In this document: in pieces, positions 7,798 to 19,486 of the stretch | How positions within the stretch are numbered: position 1 is the first letter of the stretch | Layout of the letters: the number at the start of each line of letters is the position of its first letter | Assembly: GCA_963556255.1 (NCBI GenBank) | Contig: OY744611.1 | Location: forward strand, 3,823,230-3,887,229 | DNA from: Allolobophora icterica | Taxonomy: Eukaryota > Annelida > Clitellata > Crassiclitellata > Lumbricidae | Reading direction: 5' to 3' | DNA: 64,000 nt | The notes under the pieces: generated by a model | Database searches by the model: none | What the model was told of the DNA's origin: nothing | Seen by the model: only the letters and a program-made list of their open reading frames with translations | Program-made: the position numbers and the translations under genes

Positions 7798-10700
7798 TCA
7801 ACCGTCGTTGATTTTGTAGTGCCCGTATGCCAGCGTTGTTATCCCATCGGCCTCGATCCACTTTTTTGTGTCTAATGGAGAGAGGCTGATCTTATTCTGC
7901 TCGTACACTCCGATCTGGTGGTCGTGGCTTCTAATCACGACTTGTGTGTGCCGCATCTCTTCTCGTTCGAACAGGCACTCCTTGTATAGCTCGTGGTGCA
8001 GATCCATCTTCACAACTGCTCTCTGAACGCCTTTTGCTTTCCTGATCTCTGAACCACCCGATTTTAAGATCGAGTACATTTTCGGACGCAGTCCCACGAA
8101 TTGGGCTATGGCAACTCCGTTACATTCATCTTTGAACTTTCCCACGACTTTCTTGTTCTCGACGTCGTAATAGGGGCTGTCTCTTGGAAACTCTGAGAGG
8201 TCGTATAGGTGTTTTTTATTCCACATATCGGCATAGGCGTTCGGAGTTTCCACCTGAAATAACAGGCTGTCAGTGTCTGTATATAGCAACTGGGCTTTTT
8301 CTCCGTACTCGTTTTTCACATCGTTGTACCAGAAGCCGTACATGAGATGCTTGCTGAGGTCCAGGACAGCCTGACCAACATATACAGGTCTGTTTAACTT
8401 GAGCTTGTTCTTCAAACTGTGAATCGCGGCGAGTTGGTCGTTGAAAATTTTGTGTGATATGTAGGCCGGGTCGGCGATAAGTTTACGAAGTTTGTCAACT
8501 TTTGAGGTCGGCACCAGGTTAACTCTGATTCTTTTTCTAAGATTTTCCATGGTCTTTCCAAAGACCGCATTACTAGCCAGTTTGAAGAAATCCTTCTCAA
8601 ACTCCGACGTTGCCTTCGCTCTCAATTTCGTATTCATCTCGATGTATGGAGCCATCCATGCCTCCTGTCTAAACTTAATGACACGATGAATTTTAGAAAC
8701 TCGTAGCCCTAACGAGTGGTAGAGTTTGAGATTTCTATAATGGACCACATACCGCTCCTTAGGTCGTAGGCTTGGTACTAACTTCACATGCTTTGTGAAC
8801 TTGCCTCCCAACTCGTTCATAAGCACATTCTGATAGTCACTCAACCACTCCTCTTGGACTGACAGGGTCTCCGGTGCTAAGGGATAGTCGCTATGTGATT
8901 CGTGGAGGTGCTCCGGGTACCCGAGATCGACTTCAAGTAGGAAGCCTTCAGGCGCGTCATCTGGAGTTTCCAACACTTCATCGAGAGTTGGACTTTCCCA
9001 GCTAAATCCTCCAACTGGCAGTGGCTGTTGCATCGCCCAGCCGTAAAGATTATTCGCGTCGAGATACATGATCCAGTTGTCTGGCTTCGTGGTATCGTAG
9101 TCGGGGCATTGTGGGTTGTTGGCTTTTGCGAAGCGCTTAGATACCATCGAGATTCCACCTCGGAGACCTTTCTCTGCGAACAAATGCATGTCTATATCAG
9201 TGAGAAGTTCGAGTTCGATCTTCGTCTTTTTCAGCAAAGCGTCCCAGGCCATTCCTGGTAAGCTGAAGTAGTTAGCCGGGTCCAGACTGTAGTGCTTCAT
9301 CGATGTGGATCTGAAGGTCTCGAAGACATCCGCCAGTAGGAGTACATCCGTGCGGAGATACAAGTCGTGATAGTCGCCCAGAGTTTTACAATCAAATTCG
9401 TTCCACACTCTTTGAGCGTGTTCATAATTCTCATCAGAGATGTTCTCTCGGGACAGCCTGCTGTAGAACGCTTCTTTAGGTGGAAGTTTTTCTTCTTCGA
9501 AGCGGTGGTAATCGTGGATGTATTCGTAACAATATACGCCCTTTCGTCTCAACAGATCTAGTTTTGTCCTATCATTGCGAACGTAATTTTCCTTTATATA
9601 TGCCGTTGAGACTTTCAGATCCTCTAGCGACAGATTTCCTGATAATTTATCCAACGAGCTGTTTAGAAACTGGAGACTATCAATGAACTGTAGTTGTCCA
9701 ATGTTAAATGTCATATATTTCTCCATATTGTTTGGAATACAGTTAATTTCAGTTTCCTCATCCTGTGCGGCCTCACAGCTACCTATCGCTTGCATTATGA
9801 GGTGGCTGTCGTAACCTCGCAGATTGTGGAAGACCACCGGTACCTTACACTTATCTGGATATATTCGAAGTTTGAGGTTGCAGGCGTTGTGAGCAGCACC
9901 TCGGTACTTACCGGTAATGTGGCAGTGGTCGCGAACTCTATCCGCTTCGAGCGCTTCTCCGCAGATGTGACATTCGATAGCCTCGCGGAATGATTGGCGA
10001 TCGGCCGGTGACATAACCATCTTAGCTGGGGTGGCCAGCCTTTGTTTGATAGAGTCCAGCTCGCCTTGTAGTCGTTGTAGGAACTCTTCCACGGCGTTTT
10101 CTCCACGATATAGCACCGGCTTCTTGGTGCGGCCATCGTATCGAACCACTATATAACAGAAGCTACACGGTTTCTGCTCAGCTATCTGTCTGGTGTTGCT
10201 CTCGCTGGGATTCATGGCTGCACCTTCGATTGGTATGTTTAGAGCCTCGAAGTCCGCGTAAATAATATACGGAGTGCGCATCTGTTTGTGATGGTTCTGG
10301 AATTTGAGGATATTTTCATCCTCTTTTGGCATCTCAATCCGCTGAGGCTTCTGACTAATGCCCTGACAATCTTTGATATGAGCATCCAGCAAGTCTTGTC
10401 TAAAGAATATGTGTAGGCAGCGACGGCATGGGTGTTTCTTGCTTTTGTCTTTGCTATTTTGATTAAGAATTCGGCCAAGGTTTTTAATCCAGACGTAGTG
10501 GTAATTCTCACCACTGACTAACAGTAGAAGATCGATATTATAGTCTCTATTGGTCTGCTTTGAGACATAAATTGGATACAAAGCTTTATCCCACCCGAAG
10601 ACTGAGACGCTTATATTAGGGTTCTGACGTTCGAACTTACCGATATCTGTGACCTTCACTGGAAATTCTATACCATCGAAGTTTAGCTCGAGGAGGTGGC

Positions 10701-11543
10701 CCCGATACTTAGTTGGGCGATCTGGATTTTGTCCATGACCTACTGGATACATAGCACTTAATATGGCCCACTCGAAGCATCGGTTATCTTTATTCTTTAC
10801 ATTAATAACCGTACGAGGGGGTATATACTTTGGTGTAGGAAAGTAGCTCCTTGCACGAAATGGTTGATATTTTGCAACGCTGAGGTCTACCGCCACGACC
10901 CGCCTCACCCTCCAGCCTGACCCCTCATTGGTATAGTCCTCGAGGCTTTTTAGTACTTCGGCCTTGGCCTTTCGTACAGCCCCTTGGATTTTACTCGCAT
11001 TCGTAATTGGCACTGCTTTGCTTCGAAAGTAGGCCGTATTGGTAATAGTACCCGGGGTCGCGTTTCCGTCGTACAACATGTCAACGGTCGGAGCCAGCTT
11101 TTCCAACTAAACTGTCAACACTTGCGAGTATTTCAGACCGTCTTGTTTCAACAGCTCTTCGTTGAGTTGCGCCTCAATGTTGTGCTCCATTGCACTCAAG
11201 AAAGCCAACGCATCTCTTTCCAGCCTGTGGTTAAGAGGTACTTCTGCACGGAAGTCTCTCAGAAGCTGGTTGGCGAGCTCTTTGTGTACTAGAAATGGCG
11301 GTGGTCCACCTCTCTCCTTCTTAATGAGGAGCGGGTCGAATTGTGCTAGAAGGGATTTACGTTTTGCCCCTCTATGCTTGCGCACTGGAGGAATTGGCCT
11401 TGGAAGCAGTGGCTGTAGTAAGCGCCTTTTGACTGCATCTGGGATAGGTTCGTCTAAGATTTTTTTAGAACAGCTCGAAGAGCTGGGGGGCCAGTAAACT
11501 CACCCAACAATTGTGCAATTTTTTCATTCGTAGACAATGCCAT
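7798..11543 (-). pseudogene. Protein-primed family-B DNA polymerase, N-terminal part broken
   Basis: Replicates the linear element. The main frame is open from 11106 to 7798 (about 1,100 residues). Counting from 11106: a Cys/His finger (C227, C230, H243, C247); exonuclease I YADFE (283-287); an endonuclease VII-like Cys/His insert (C379-C409, DHCHITGKYRG); exo II NLRGYDSH (428-435); exo III YLRTDVLLLADVF (583-595); polymerase A DANNLYGWAM (683-692); motif B KLASNAVFGK (842-851); motif C YTDTDS (942-947). Upstream, the same frame continues through a TAG at 11109-11107 for 90 more codons, and a further segment starts at an ATG (11543-11541) in another frame, meeting it at a seven-T run (11460-11466). 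So the natural N-terminus carries one nonsense codon and one frameshift; the catalytic core is whole. The first downstream in-frame ATG is at 11079. Confidence 0.9.
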
Positions 11544-11704
11544 AGTTATAAGTTATTTTATACTACTGTGGCAAACTTTTCTTTAATATAATAATTATAT
11601 CATTTGTTCAAAATGAAATTTTGTTTACTGATATTCGATTGACGCTTGCTCATCTGTATTATCTCAATACAATAACTATATCATTTGTTCAAATGATTAT
11701 TTTT
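11544..11704. other. AT-rich intergenic with a short direct repeat
   Basis: Upstream of the polymerase start lies TATAAAATAACTTATAACT, TATA-like. Two near-identical copies of a motif with TATATCATTTGTTCAAA occur about 80 bp apart (near 11,592 and 11,672). They could be element-specific promoter or terminal motifs; no function can be shown. Confidence 0.4.
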
Positions 11705-11980
11705 TTATTCCACTGATATATTTGATAGTCGCTTCCATTCCTTATTAAATTCACGGACTAACCCACCTCGTCGAGCTCTGAAATATTTAGCGAAATAACC
11801 ACACTTCATACACTCACCCAAGCGGTTTTTGATACCCCTCCCACATTTAGCGCAGGGTTTTGTCCCACAGCCGTTTCGCAGTCGTGCTAAATGCTTGAAA
11901 CAGTACTCCCCAATGCACCTGTGGCAGCAGAGATTTGTTTTGCCTATCATAAGCCATTTGCAAAAGTTTTGCCCCAACAT
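11705..11980 (-). CDS. Small Cys-rich (zinc-binding-like) protein, unrecognised
   Basis: 91 residues from an ATG at 11980. Ten cysteines, several as CxxC pairs (CCHRC, CAKCG, CMKCG) with nearby histidine, suggest one or two zinc-binding modules followed by a basic Arg-rich tail (FRARRGG...KEWKRL). I do not recognise the family. It lies beyond the polymerase start, on the same strand, where Polintons often carry small accessory genes before the terminal repeat. Could also be a chance ORF, but the cysteine spacing argues against that. Confidence 0.5.
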   Translation of the reverse strand: MLGQNFCKWLMIGKTNLCCHRCIGEYCFKHLARLRNGCGTKPCAKCGRGIKNRLGECMKCGYFAKYFRARRGGLVREFNKEWKRLSNISVE

Positions 11981-13075
11981 TATGATTTTATGTATACCAT
12001 AACATATTCTTTTATTTAAATTGAAAAAATATTCAAAACAAGGCTAATTATTATTATTATTATTGTTATTCAATATTCATGTATTAGCTGTCCATTCAGC
12101 ACGCAAAAAACTCTTAAGGCGTGTTTTAGAACCTTAACTAGCAATTTATCTTTTTCCATTCTATTATGTTCACGCATAAAAAAATATATTGTTTTTCATG
12201 TTTTTTCCAAAAGTCAAAAAAAACACAATGCATTTGTTATGTAACAATACAATCTCCGTCATCGCCCACACTGACATGTTACCTACACTAGCTAACTCCC
12301 ACTTGTCGTAATAAAATTCATTCGATTATAATTAGCTCTCTGTTGGTAATCTAGACGAAACAATGTACTATTTTCGATACAGAACAATATCTTTATAATT
12401 AATCTCTGTTGGGACTTCAGTGTTAATTTCAATTTATTGTTTACAGCTGTGTTTTGACAGCTGTTCGATTGAAAATACAATACAATAAAGTATGCATGAC
12501 GTATATACCCTTATCACTAGGAGCGCCACTCTCCATGTACGCTTAGCTAGTCAAACGTCATTAAGTAAGGTTTTGCGTTCCTTAGGATTTGTTATCCTTG
12601 CTGCTGATGTGGCTGCGACCAGAGCCGTATATGGCTGCGACTAATTCACCGTAGGCTATAGGCCACTGATCCATGCAGCCTGCTGCGAGGTTTGTGTAAA
12701 CCTGCTGCGCAGAAGCCTCATAGCCACCAAGGGGTGAAGATCGGCCATTTTTTCGTTGCTTGTTGCAAACCAGACTACAGGCCTTTGCTCTTAAAGAGAG
12801 ATAAGAAATCACTTGTCTGATAAGGAGAAAGAAGATGATTTTTCAACGCGGAAACTTACTGCGAAAAACGTGAGTAAATAACACTCTTCTGAAAGATATA
12901 TAATACTCTTTAGAAGAAACTTGGTCTGCTATTCATTCATTCATTCGGGGATTTATATAACTCTCCTTCAAGGGAACTACTCAGAGGCGCTATGAATGCT
13001 GCTAACATGGATCATTTAGTATAGTCCGCTGGAATCTTTTGAAAAAACGTTCGATATGAATACATTTGATAAAAA
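11981..13075. other. No gene seen; probable Polinton right end lies here
   Basis: AT-rich DNA with homopolymer and (ATT)n runs near 12,045. No convincing ORF, tRNA or inverted repeat was found. The right terminal repeat of the Polinton is expected in this stretch but cannot be delimited because its left partner is outside the window. Confidence 0.5.
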
Positions 13076-13577
13076 AGGTGGATGGGTGGATGGATGGGTG
13101 GGTGGGTGGATGTATGGATGGATGGGTGAATGGATGGCATGATGTATGAATGGATGGATAGATGTATGGGTGGTTAGACGGATGGATGGATTGATGGATG
13201 GACGGAGAGGGTGATGGGTGGAAAGAATGGTGGGTGGCAAGAATGATGGATTGATGTATGGATAGATGTATGGATGAATGGATGGATGGATGTATGTATG
13301 GATGGATTGATGGATGGGTGGAAAAAAATGATGGATGGCAAGAATGAAGGATGGATGGGTGGATGTATGGATAGATGGATAGATGTATGGGTGGATAGAC
13401 GGGTGGATGGATGGATGGGTGGGTGGATGTATGGATGGATGGGTGGAAAAATGATGGATGGCAAGAATGAAGAATGGATGGGTGGATGTATGGATAGATG
13501 GATGGATGGATAGATGGATAGATGGCCAGATTGATAGATGGGTGGATATATGCCAGATTGACTGATAGATGGATGGA
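13076..13577. repeat. (GATG/GGAT)n-type minisatellite
   Basis: About 500 bp of degenerate GGATGGAT/GTATGGAT units. Within it, a longer unit recurs: runs of GATGG followed by a GGTGGAAAAAATGATGGATGGCA-like spacer near 13,210, 13,320 and 13,445, so the array has a higher-order period near 120 bp. Long open frames across it on the minus strand (Ile/His/Pro-rich) are artefacts of the repeat. Confidence 0.95.
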
Positions 13578-13830
13578 TTTATCAACTTTGCGTAAATGTA
13601 ATATAGGCCTATTTCTCAATGCCAGAGAACCAGGATGCTGCCGTTTTGATGTAGACCGTTACAGTGATAGGACATCTGTTTCATATCAATCGTTGAATGA
13701 AAAAAATGCAATATAGTCCAAACTAATTAATCTCGGACGCCGGCAATGTGCTGCCCGTCTATAAATATACATGCCTGTTTTTTTGCAACCATCTGCATGG
13801 TCTATGTGTCCATACCTCTCGCTCTCTGTG

Positions 13831-13856
13831 GTTGTCTGTCTGTCTGTCTGTCTGCC

Positions 13857-13889
<33 letters not shown>
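13831..13889. repeat. (TGTC)n microsatellite
   Basis: About 14 TGTC units with one CTGCC interruption. Confidence 0.95.
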
Positions 13890-13890
<1 letters not shown>

Positions 13891-14382
13891 ATTATGTCTT
13901 CTCTGGCCTGCGAGTTTTTTATACAGAAGCCTATTACGGGTGCTTTGTTAGCAAAGGCCTGTAACTCTGTGTGGGTCTGTGCGCATGTTCACCGCTCTTT
14001 ATTGCATTTTTTGCCTGCCTGTTGGGCTCCTATGGTCCATATATAGGCTAGCCTAAACAGCGTTTTGTGATATGTATTTCCTTCCGCAGGCAAGCTCCGC
14101 AGGCAAACTTCATTACAAACGCCTGAACTGATAACAGATGAATAATCTAACACAGCGATGATTGGCAAAATGGGTCGTGCTTACGGACAGATAAAACTGT
14201 ATGAAATCATACTACAAAAGGAGAATTTAAAAACCCAAAGTCTGTGGTTAGTTTTTTGCTTTTTTAAAAAACTTAAACCACATCACAGTCTATTGTTATT
14301 TACCTATAATGAGAAGACCAAATAAGAGAACTCGCTAAACATTCTCAAGACATGATTACTTTAGCCAGAACTAGTTTTTTCA
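13890..14382. other. No gene seen
   Basis: Unique-looking intergenic sequence without a supported gene or repeat. Confidence 0.5.
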
Positions 14383-14505
14383 ATCTGTGTGTGTATATGT
14401 GTGTGTATGTCTGGGTATATGTGTGTTTGTGTGTGTACATGTCTGTGTGTATCTCAGTATGTATGTGTGTGTATGCGTGTATGTCTCTGCACGTATGTGT
14501 GCGCT
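14383..14505. repeat. GT-rich microsatellite
   Basis: Imperfect (GT)n/(GTAT)n run. Confidence 0.85.
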
Positions 14506-14607
14506 TAATGTGTGCTGATTACTGGCTTATAGCGGCTTACAGCTTTAGCGTGACACTTGTGACAGATATTATCGTCACACTGTGAAAGTTGTCACACTCG
14601 AGGACTT

Positions 14608-14905
14608 CTAAGCTATAAGCGTTCGTGGATTCCACGGACTGCCTGGAAGTCGATTGGCTATAATTGTCCGTGGGTTTCAGGACCCTCTCTGAAGGCCCTG
14701 CGCTAAGGGCCCGCATATTTTGTTCTAAAATACACAGGAGAAAGTGGATATGCTATATGGGTTCGTAGAGCTCTGGAGACCCTTTGAAGGTCGATCTGCT
14801 GTAAGGGCCCATTGGTCTCGGGGCCCTCTGGAGGCCCTGGAAGTCGGTCTGCTATAATTGTCCGTGGGTTTCAGGACCCTCTGGAAGCCTAGATGGTATA
14901 GATCG
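14608..14905. repeat. Dispersed tandem repeat with GTCCGTGGGTTTCAGG core
   Basis: About four degenerate units of roughly 55-65 bp, each with GCTATAA, then GTCCGTGGGTTTCAGGACCC or a variant, then a GAAGTCGATCTG-like segment. The same unit occurs in opposite orientation at 63,765-63,935, so this is a dispersed family. Confidence 0.75.
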
Positions 14906-15959
14906 GCATCCTCTTAATTCGGTGAGATAATGGAGTGGTGGGGACCAGAAAAACTGGGTGTTGTAGGCCAGTCAAAACTGGTTTTCAACGTAATTACGGT
15001 AATGTCCCCAACCCCGTGTTAGTAATCTACTACATTTACCCGAACCAACCATTTGTGCTAGAGACAAATGAATGTACCTACGTACTTAGGTACGTACTTA
15101 CATGTACATGTTTTTCCGGAATGCCGAACATGTTTTTGATTCTTTACGAGTACCGAACGACTTGAAGGGAACGTTAATTCGTCCATATTAGAATGTTCGA
15201 TCGAGAGAACTTGTGGGAGGGAGGGATTCTAGAAGGTCCAAATATTATAATGAAATCAAGGGAATTGTTTTGAAAGAATGCAATATAACACCAGCAATGT
15301 ACAGAGAATCTTTCAACAATTTGTCTAAACGAGAATGGGAACCTTTGCTATGTTTATTTCACGTTTTAGAGCTGTTTTGATGTATTAGCCTACATTGAGA
15401 GTAGGGGAGTAACTAATTTGGGTCAAATAGTTGAATTGTTATTCTGTGACCGTGTTAAATTTTGCATCCCTGAATTTTGATCACAGCATGTTTTGGCAGT
15501 GCAATCAGCACTCAATTGGGATGGGTTGATTCGACACTTCTTGGGTTAACCATCGATTGTCATCAGATTCTGGCTGAACATGTCGGTGTGCGGCCAAAGG
15601 CTGTCACTTTGGGTCAAACTGTACATCGGTTGAGTACAACAGGAGAAAGGATGGGACTTTACATTCTTCCCGACATATACCTCCTAAAGGTCATGGTGGG
15701 CTTACAGGTCAAGTATCTACGGGTTTCGTGGCTAAAAATCAAGGAATTGTTTTTGTGTGGAAGACCTTCTCATTTAAAGATTGACTGCGATAAAAAATAG
15801 AAGCAACGGGAATCGTTCCGAGGGATTAAACAGTGTACGTCATGTGAACACCTGTATAACTACTCCCGACCTGGTTAGGGAGCAGCATAGTTATCCCAGC
15901 AGGGCGAGTCAATATATAGCTTTGTCTATCTCTCTCTTAAAGTTTAACTGGAGTCGAAT
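14906..15959. other. No gene seen
   Basis: Intergenic. Contains a short palindromic stretch of CGTACTTAGGTACGTACTTACATGTACATG type (15,080-15,110), otherwise nothing supportable. Confidence 0.5.
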
Positions 15960-16135
15960 TTAACCGTACGGCAGCCTGAAAGGCGCCCATCTGTTCACCT
16001 GCTTACGTTACAGTCGCCTCCTAGGGAGCGTAGGTCATGAAAAGACTGAGTCAACCTTCATGGGGCTAGTTGGTATCGAACTCGCTTCCTTCTAATCTTC
16101 GTGCCAGCGTGTAACCATTCAACCACATCCTCGCC
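15960..16135 (-). repeat. tRNA-derived SINE
   Basis: Read on the minus strand from about 16,130: an A-box-like TGGTTGAATGG, then GAAGCGAGTTCGATACC containing a B-box (GTTCGATACC), then GGTTGACTCAGTCTTTTCATGACC, a segment typical of invertebrate tRNA-derived SINE bodies. Not a functional tRNA because the cloverleaf is not complete. Confidence 0.7.
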
Positions 16136-16520
16136 TCACGAGACACACTTTTGTGGCTTCATCAGCCCTGTGATATACTTTACGTAGAAACACAGACATG
16201 CAAGACACAGAGCGTCAGAAAGTTTCAGTTAGATATTGTTTAACTGAACCGTTCAAACAGCCATTCAAGTCATTCAGTCAGTCAGTCGAGAACTGGATTT
16301 TATTCTTTATCTGCTGTGAGGTGATGCCGTCATGATCTCCAGCTGACATTTCCTAGCAACTTATTCTTTAGATAGGCCTACACGCAACGCTGTTTGAAAC
16401 CATGGCGTTCTTCTGTTTGCCGGCGGAGCTTAGAGCTTAATATTCAGAGACTCAACTGTTTTCCATGTGTACAAAGCTAGCTTCTCCGCGCTGCAGATGA
16501 GTGGATGGCAGGCTTAAGCA
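16136..16520. other. No gene seen
   Basis: Intergenic, left flank of the hAT-like transposon; no supported feature. Confidence 0.5.
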
Positions 16521-16528
16521 TTATATAA

Positions 16529-16672
16529 TAGGGTGGAGTGAAAAAATTTTTTTCCGAATTTGAAATTCCGTTAGCGATCAAAAGTTGCGTATGGTATCAC
16601 AGAATTGCTACAAAAAATTTGAAATTTTTATGTTGACGTCTTCTGCCCTCTACCGGACGATTTTAGGACGCC
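16529..16672. repeat. Left terminal inverted repeat of the hAT-like transposon
   Basis: Imperfect inverted match to 19,487-19,634. Confidence 0.92.
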
Positions 16673-16855
16673 ATATTGATTTTCAGTACTGTCAGGCAAT
16701 TTAGCCTGCAATATTTCATGTTTACGTCAACCAAAGTGATAGAATTCCATCATCGTGACGTGACCTAAACTATTATGTATTCTTAGTAGTATTCGTAGTA
16801 TTCTTTAAATACATTCTGATAGAATTTCATTTTCTTAGCAAACTGTAGAAGCAAA

Positions 16856-19123
16856 ATGGCTGAGAGTCGCTTAAGACTTAAGAGAAAAGTGATCATCTGT
16901 CCAATATTTGGAGTTGCAAAGCGAATGAAACTAGATGTCTTACCAACTATTCGAGATCTTCTTGAGGACTACCAATGGGTAAGGCGTGATTTACGTAAAC
17001 ACCCAGTTAAAGAGCCCGAAGCATTCGAAATTGTCAGTGTTCTAGTAAAAAAAGTGAGAGAAATTTGGACACGGGCCTCTGTCCCGACTGTTAAGATAGA
17101 TCGAATCACTAAACTTGTGCGAATCCATCATGATCAGTATCTAAAGTTAATCCGATACCCCGCATGTAAAAGAAGTGCCAACTACGAGCAGAAGGTCGCA
17201 AAATTCAGAGAACATGCAATAAATACGTTGTTTGACATTGCCAGTTGCAAGTGCTCAGATCCAGCCGCATGTAGATGTCCAAAAGAAGGAAAGATTCCGG
17301 TGGAAGAAAGACAATTTCTAAAAGACCAAAGAACTGTAAGGACAATGATGATAGGGTCAATCGACCGGCCGAAAACAGAAAAACTTATGCTTAGAGCACA
17401 ACGAAAGAAGGACGAAGCGATGCGACTTACATCAAGCGGTGCTTCAACATCAAGGTCGGTTGATGAGCTTGATGAACATTATTCATCTGACAAAAACCTT
17501 GAAGGTGACGAAACCGATAATGGATCTTCAGCAGGCAAGGGAGAAATGGAAGACAAAGAAATCGCCAAAACTCAACACTCACAACAAAGACGACGACTGA
17601 CGAACACGGCACAAGCGTCAGAGAGATATGGAATATCTGACAGAGCAGCAGCAGACATTGCTTCGAGCCTACTTACAGATTTCGGAATAGTAACAACTGG
17701 CGATAAATCTGAGGTTATTGACCGTTCCAAACTCCGAAGAGAAAGAAAAAGACTGCGTGAAGATTTGCTTCAGGAATCCGCAAGCCATTCTTCGGATCTT
17801 CGCGGTCTATACTTCGACGGCAGAAAAGACAAGACTCTACTGCAGGAAAATATTGGAGGTAAGTTACATCGCAGGACTGTTATTGAAGAACACATAGTAT
17901 TGATTGAAGAACCCGATTCGAACTATTTGGGACATATTGCTCCAGTGCGTGGCAGTGCTGAGTGTATAAAGCAGGCCATACTGGATTTCTTCGAAGAAAG
18001 AAAGATAGGCATGGAATTATTGGCTGTCATGGGATGCGATGGAACGGCTGTCAACACAGGACATAAGGGTGGTATTATCAGATTGTTAGAAGTACATCTT
18101 AAGCGTCCACTCCACTGGTTCATATGCCTATTACATACCAACGAGCTACCGTTACGTCACCTCTTCGAGCAACTTGATGGCAGTACTACCGGACCACGAA
18201 GCTTTTCAGGCGAACTTGGAACACAAGTTCAACGATGTGAGAACATGCCAATGGTTAAATTCCAGCAAATTGAATGCGATTTACAAGTGCTACCTGACTC
18301 TGTTCTGCAGGATCTCAGTACAGACCAGAGATACTTGTACGACATGTCTCAAGCTGTATCTAGTGGTATATGCGATGAGGCACTGTTGCATCGAAGTCCT
18401 GGAAAACTAGTAATGTCTCGTTGGTTGACTTTGGCTAACAGAATACTACGCCTATACGTTGCCACGAAAGAGCCAAGCAACTGTCTCTCGACAATTACTG
18501 AGTTCGTTTTGAAAGTTTACGCCCCTGTTTGGTTTGCAGTAAAGTCCAAACCCTCCTGCAAAGATGGTGCGAAGCATCTGTGGATGCTTGCTAACAAATC
18601 ACGATACTTGCCTGATTATTTAAAGTCAATAGTTGATCCAGTTATTCAGAGAAACGCCTTCTTTGCTCATCCTGAAAATGTACTTCTTTCAATGATCACG
18701 GATGAGAGGAAATCAATTCGAGAATTAGGAATCAGAAGAATAATGAAGGCGCGATCGAGTAAGAAGCCTCAGAGAGGAATTCGCATATTTCACCCCCCAA
18801 GTTTGAACTTTCATGCAGCCGACTATACAGAATTAATTGACTGGCAGTCATGTGAAGTGACAGAGCCACCTCTAACGAAGGACATAAATGATGACGACCT
18901 GGAACAGTTGATCCACAATGCCGACGACTCCGCGATTGATTTACTTCGCTTTCCAAAGTTTCCATGCCATACTCAAGCAGTCGAGAGGTCTGTCAAGACA
19001 GTTACAGAGTCATCATTGCTGGTTGTTGGACAGCATGCAAGAGATGGATTAGTTCGCGCAAGACTTGAAGCTAGAAAGATAATGCCAACATATGAAACAA
19101 AGCGTGATTTCAATACTAAATAA
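16856..19123 (+). CDS. hAT-like transposase, intact, 755 residues
   Basis: Begins at the ATG at 16,856 and is open for 755 codons. A Cys cluster (CKCSDPAACRC, 131-141) may be a metal-binding N-terminal module, followed by a low-complexity linker (190-245). The RNase-H-like core shows FDGRKD (Asp321), MGCDGTAVNTG (Asp395), and ICLLHTNELPLRHL (Cys424, His427), the C/H motif of hAT transposases, then MSRWL. Near the C-terminus CHTQAVERSVK (Glu710) matches the position of the hAT S-x-x-ER-x-FS motif. Asp321, Asp395 and Glu710 are the proposed triad. It cuts and rejoins the element at its inverted repeats. I have seen such proteins listed only as uncharacterised in invertebrates; a family name is not claimed. 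Confidence 0.85.
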   Translation: MAESRLRLKRKVIICPIFGVAKRMKLDVLPTIRDLLEDYQWVRRDLRKHPVKEPEAFEIVSVLVKKVREIWTRASVPTVKIDRITKLVRIHHDQYLKLIRYPACKRSANYEQKVAKFREHAINTLFDIASCKCSDPAACRCPKEGKIPVEERQFLKDQRTVRTMMIGSIDRPKTEKLMLRAQRKKDEAMRLTSSGASTSRSVDELDEHYSSDKNLEGDETDNGSSAGKGEMEDKEIAKTQHSQQRRRLTNTAQASERYGISDRAAADIASSLLTDFGIVTTGDKSEVIDRSKLRRERKRLREDLLQESASHSSDLRGLYFDGRKDKTLLQENIGGKLHRRTVIEEHIVLIEEPDSNYLGHIAPVRGSAECIKQAILDFFEERKIGMELLAVMGCDGTAVNTGHKGGIIRLLEVHLKRPLHWFICLLHTNELPLRHLFEQLDGSTTGPRSFSGELGTQVQRCENMPMVKFQQIECDLQVLPDSVLQDLSTDQRYLYDMSQAVSSGICDEALLHRSPGKLVMSRWLTLANRILRLYVATKEPSNCLSTITEFVLKVYAPVWFAVKSKPSCKDGAKHLWMLANKSRYLPDYLKSIVDPVIQRNAFFAHPENVLLSMITDERKSIRELGIRRIMKARSSKKPQRGIRIFHPPSLNFHAADYTELIDWQSCEVTEPPLTKDINDDDLEQLIHNADDSAIDLLRFPKFPCHTQAVERSVKTVTESSLLVVGQHARDGLVRARLEARKIMPTYETKRDFNTK

Positions 19124-19486
19124 TTACATACAGAACTCCACTAATAGCCAATTCCAGGATATGGACGCCATTTTGTCCGCCATTTTGGTTTTCGTGCAGT
19201 GCTACCTGAATGACATTGGCTTCATCATATTTGTTGACCTCGAAAATGTTGACTCAGACCCTGAAATCATGATTCCATTGCATACATGACTTCATCAATT
19301 GCCATTTTAAGATTCTGGCCGCCATTTTGTCCGCCATTTTGATTTTTTGAAGTGCTACATATATATCTTTGATTCCATTGCATTCCTTGAACCCTATAAT
19401 CTTAATTTAGAGCCTAAAACCGTGTTTCTGTCACATAAAATGCTTTACTTTTAGTCATCTGAAGTAATTGGCAGCCATTTTGTCCT

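Larger units (their letters stand above)
1..11980. mobile_element. Polinton/Maverick (adintovirus-like) element, left part off the window
   Basis: Eleven or so compact genes include the Polinton hallmark set: protein-primed family-B DNA polymerase, retroviral-type DDE integrase, FtsK/HerA-type packaging ATPase, adenain-like cysteine protease, and major and minor capsid candidates. Intergenic gaps are mostly under 120 bp, in sharp contrast to the sparse DNA to the right. Structural genes run leftward; PLA2 and integrase run rightward and converge on the polymerase with 5 bp between stop codons. The left terminal inverted repeat and the rest of the fibre gene lie outside the window. No right terminal repeat could be recognised without the left one; the right boundary is inferred to lie between 11,980 and about 13,070, where tandem repeats begin. 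Confidence 0.93.

Noticed and set aside
12582..12812. Minus-strand 76-codon frame
   Set aside because: No domain, no splice signals, no codon pattern; likely chance.
11981..13070. Right terminal inverted repeat of the Polinton
   Set aside because: Cannot be delimited without the left end; no internal evidence for a precise boundary.
13002..13619. Long minus-strand frame rich in Ile, His, Pro, Ser
   Set aside because: Produced entirely by the GATG-type minisatellite.
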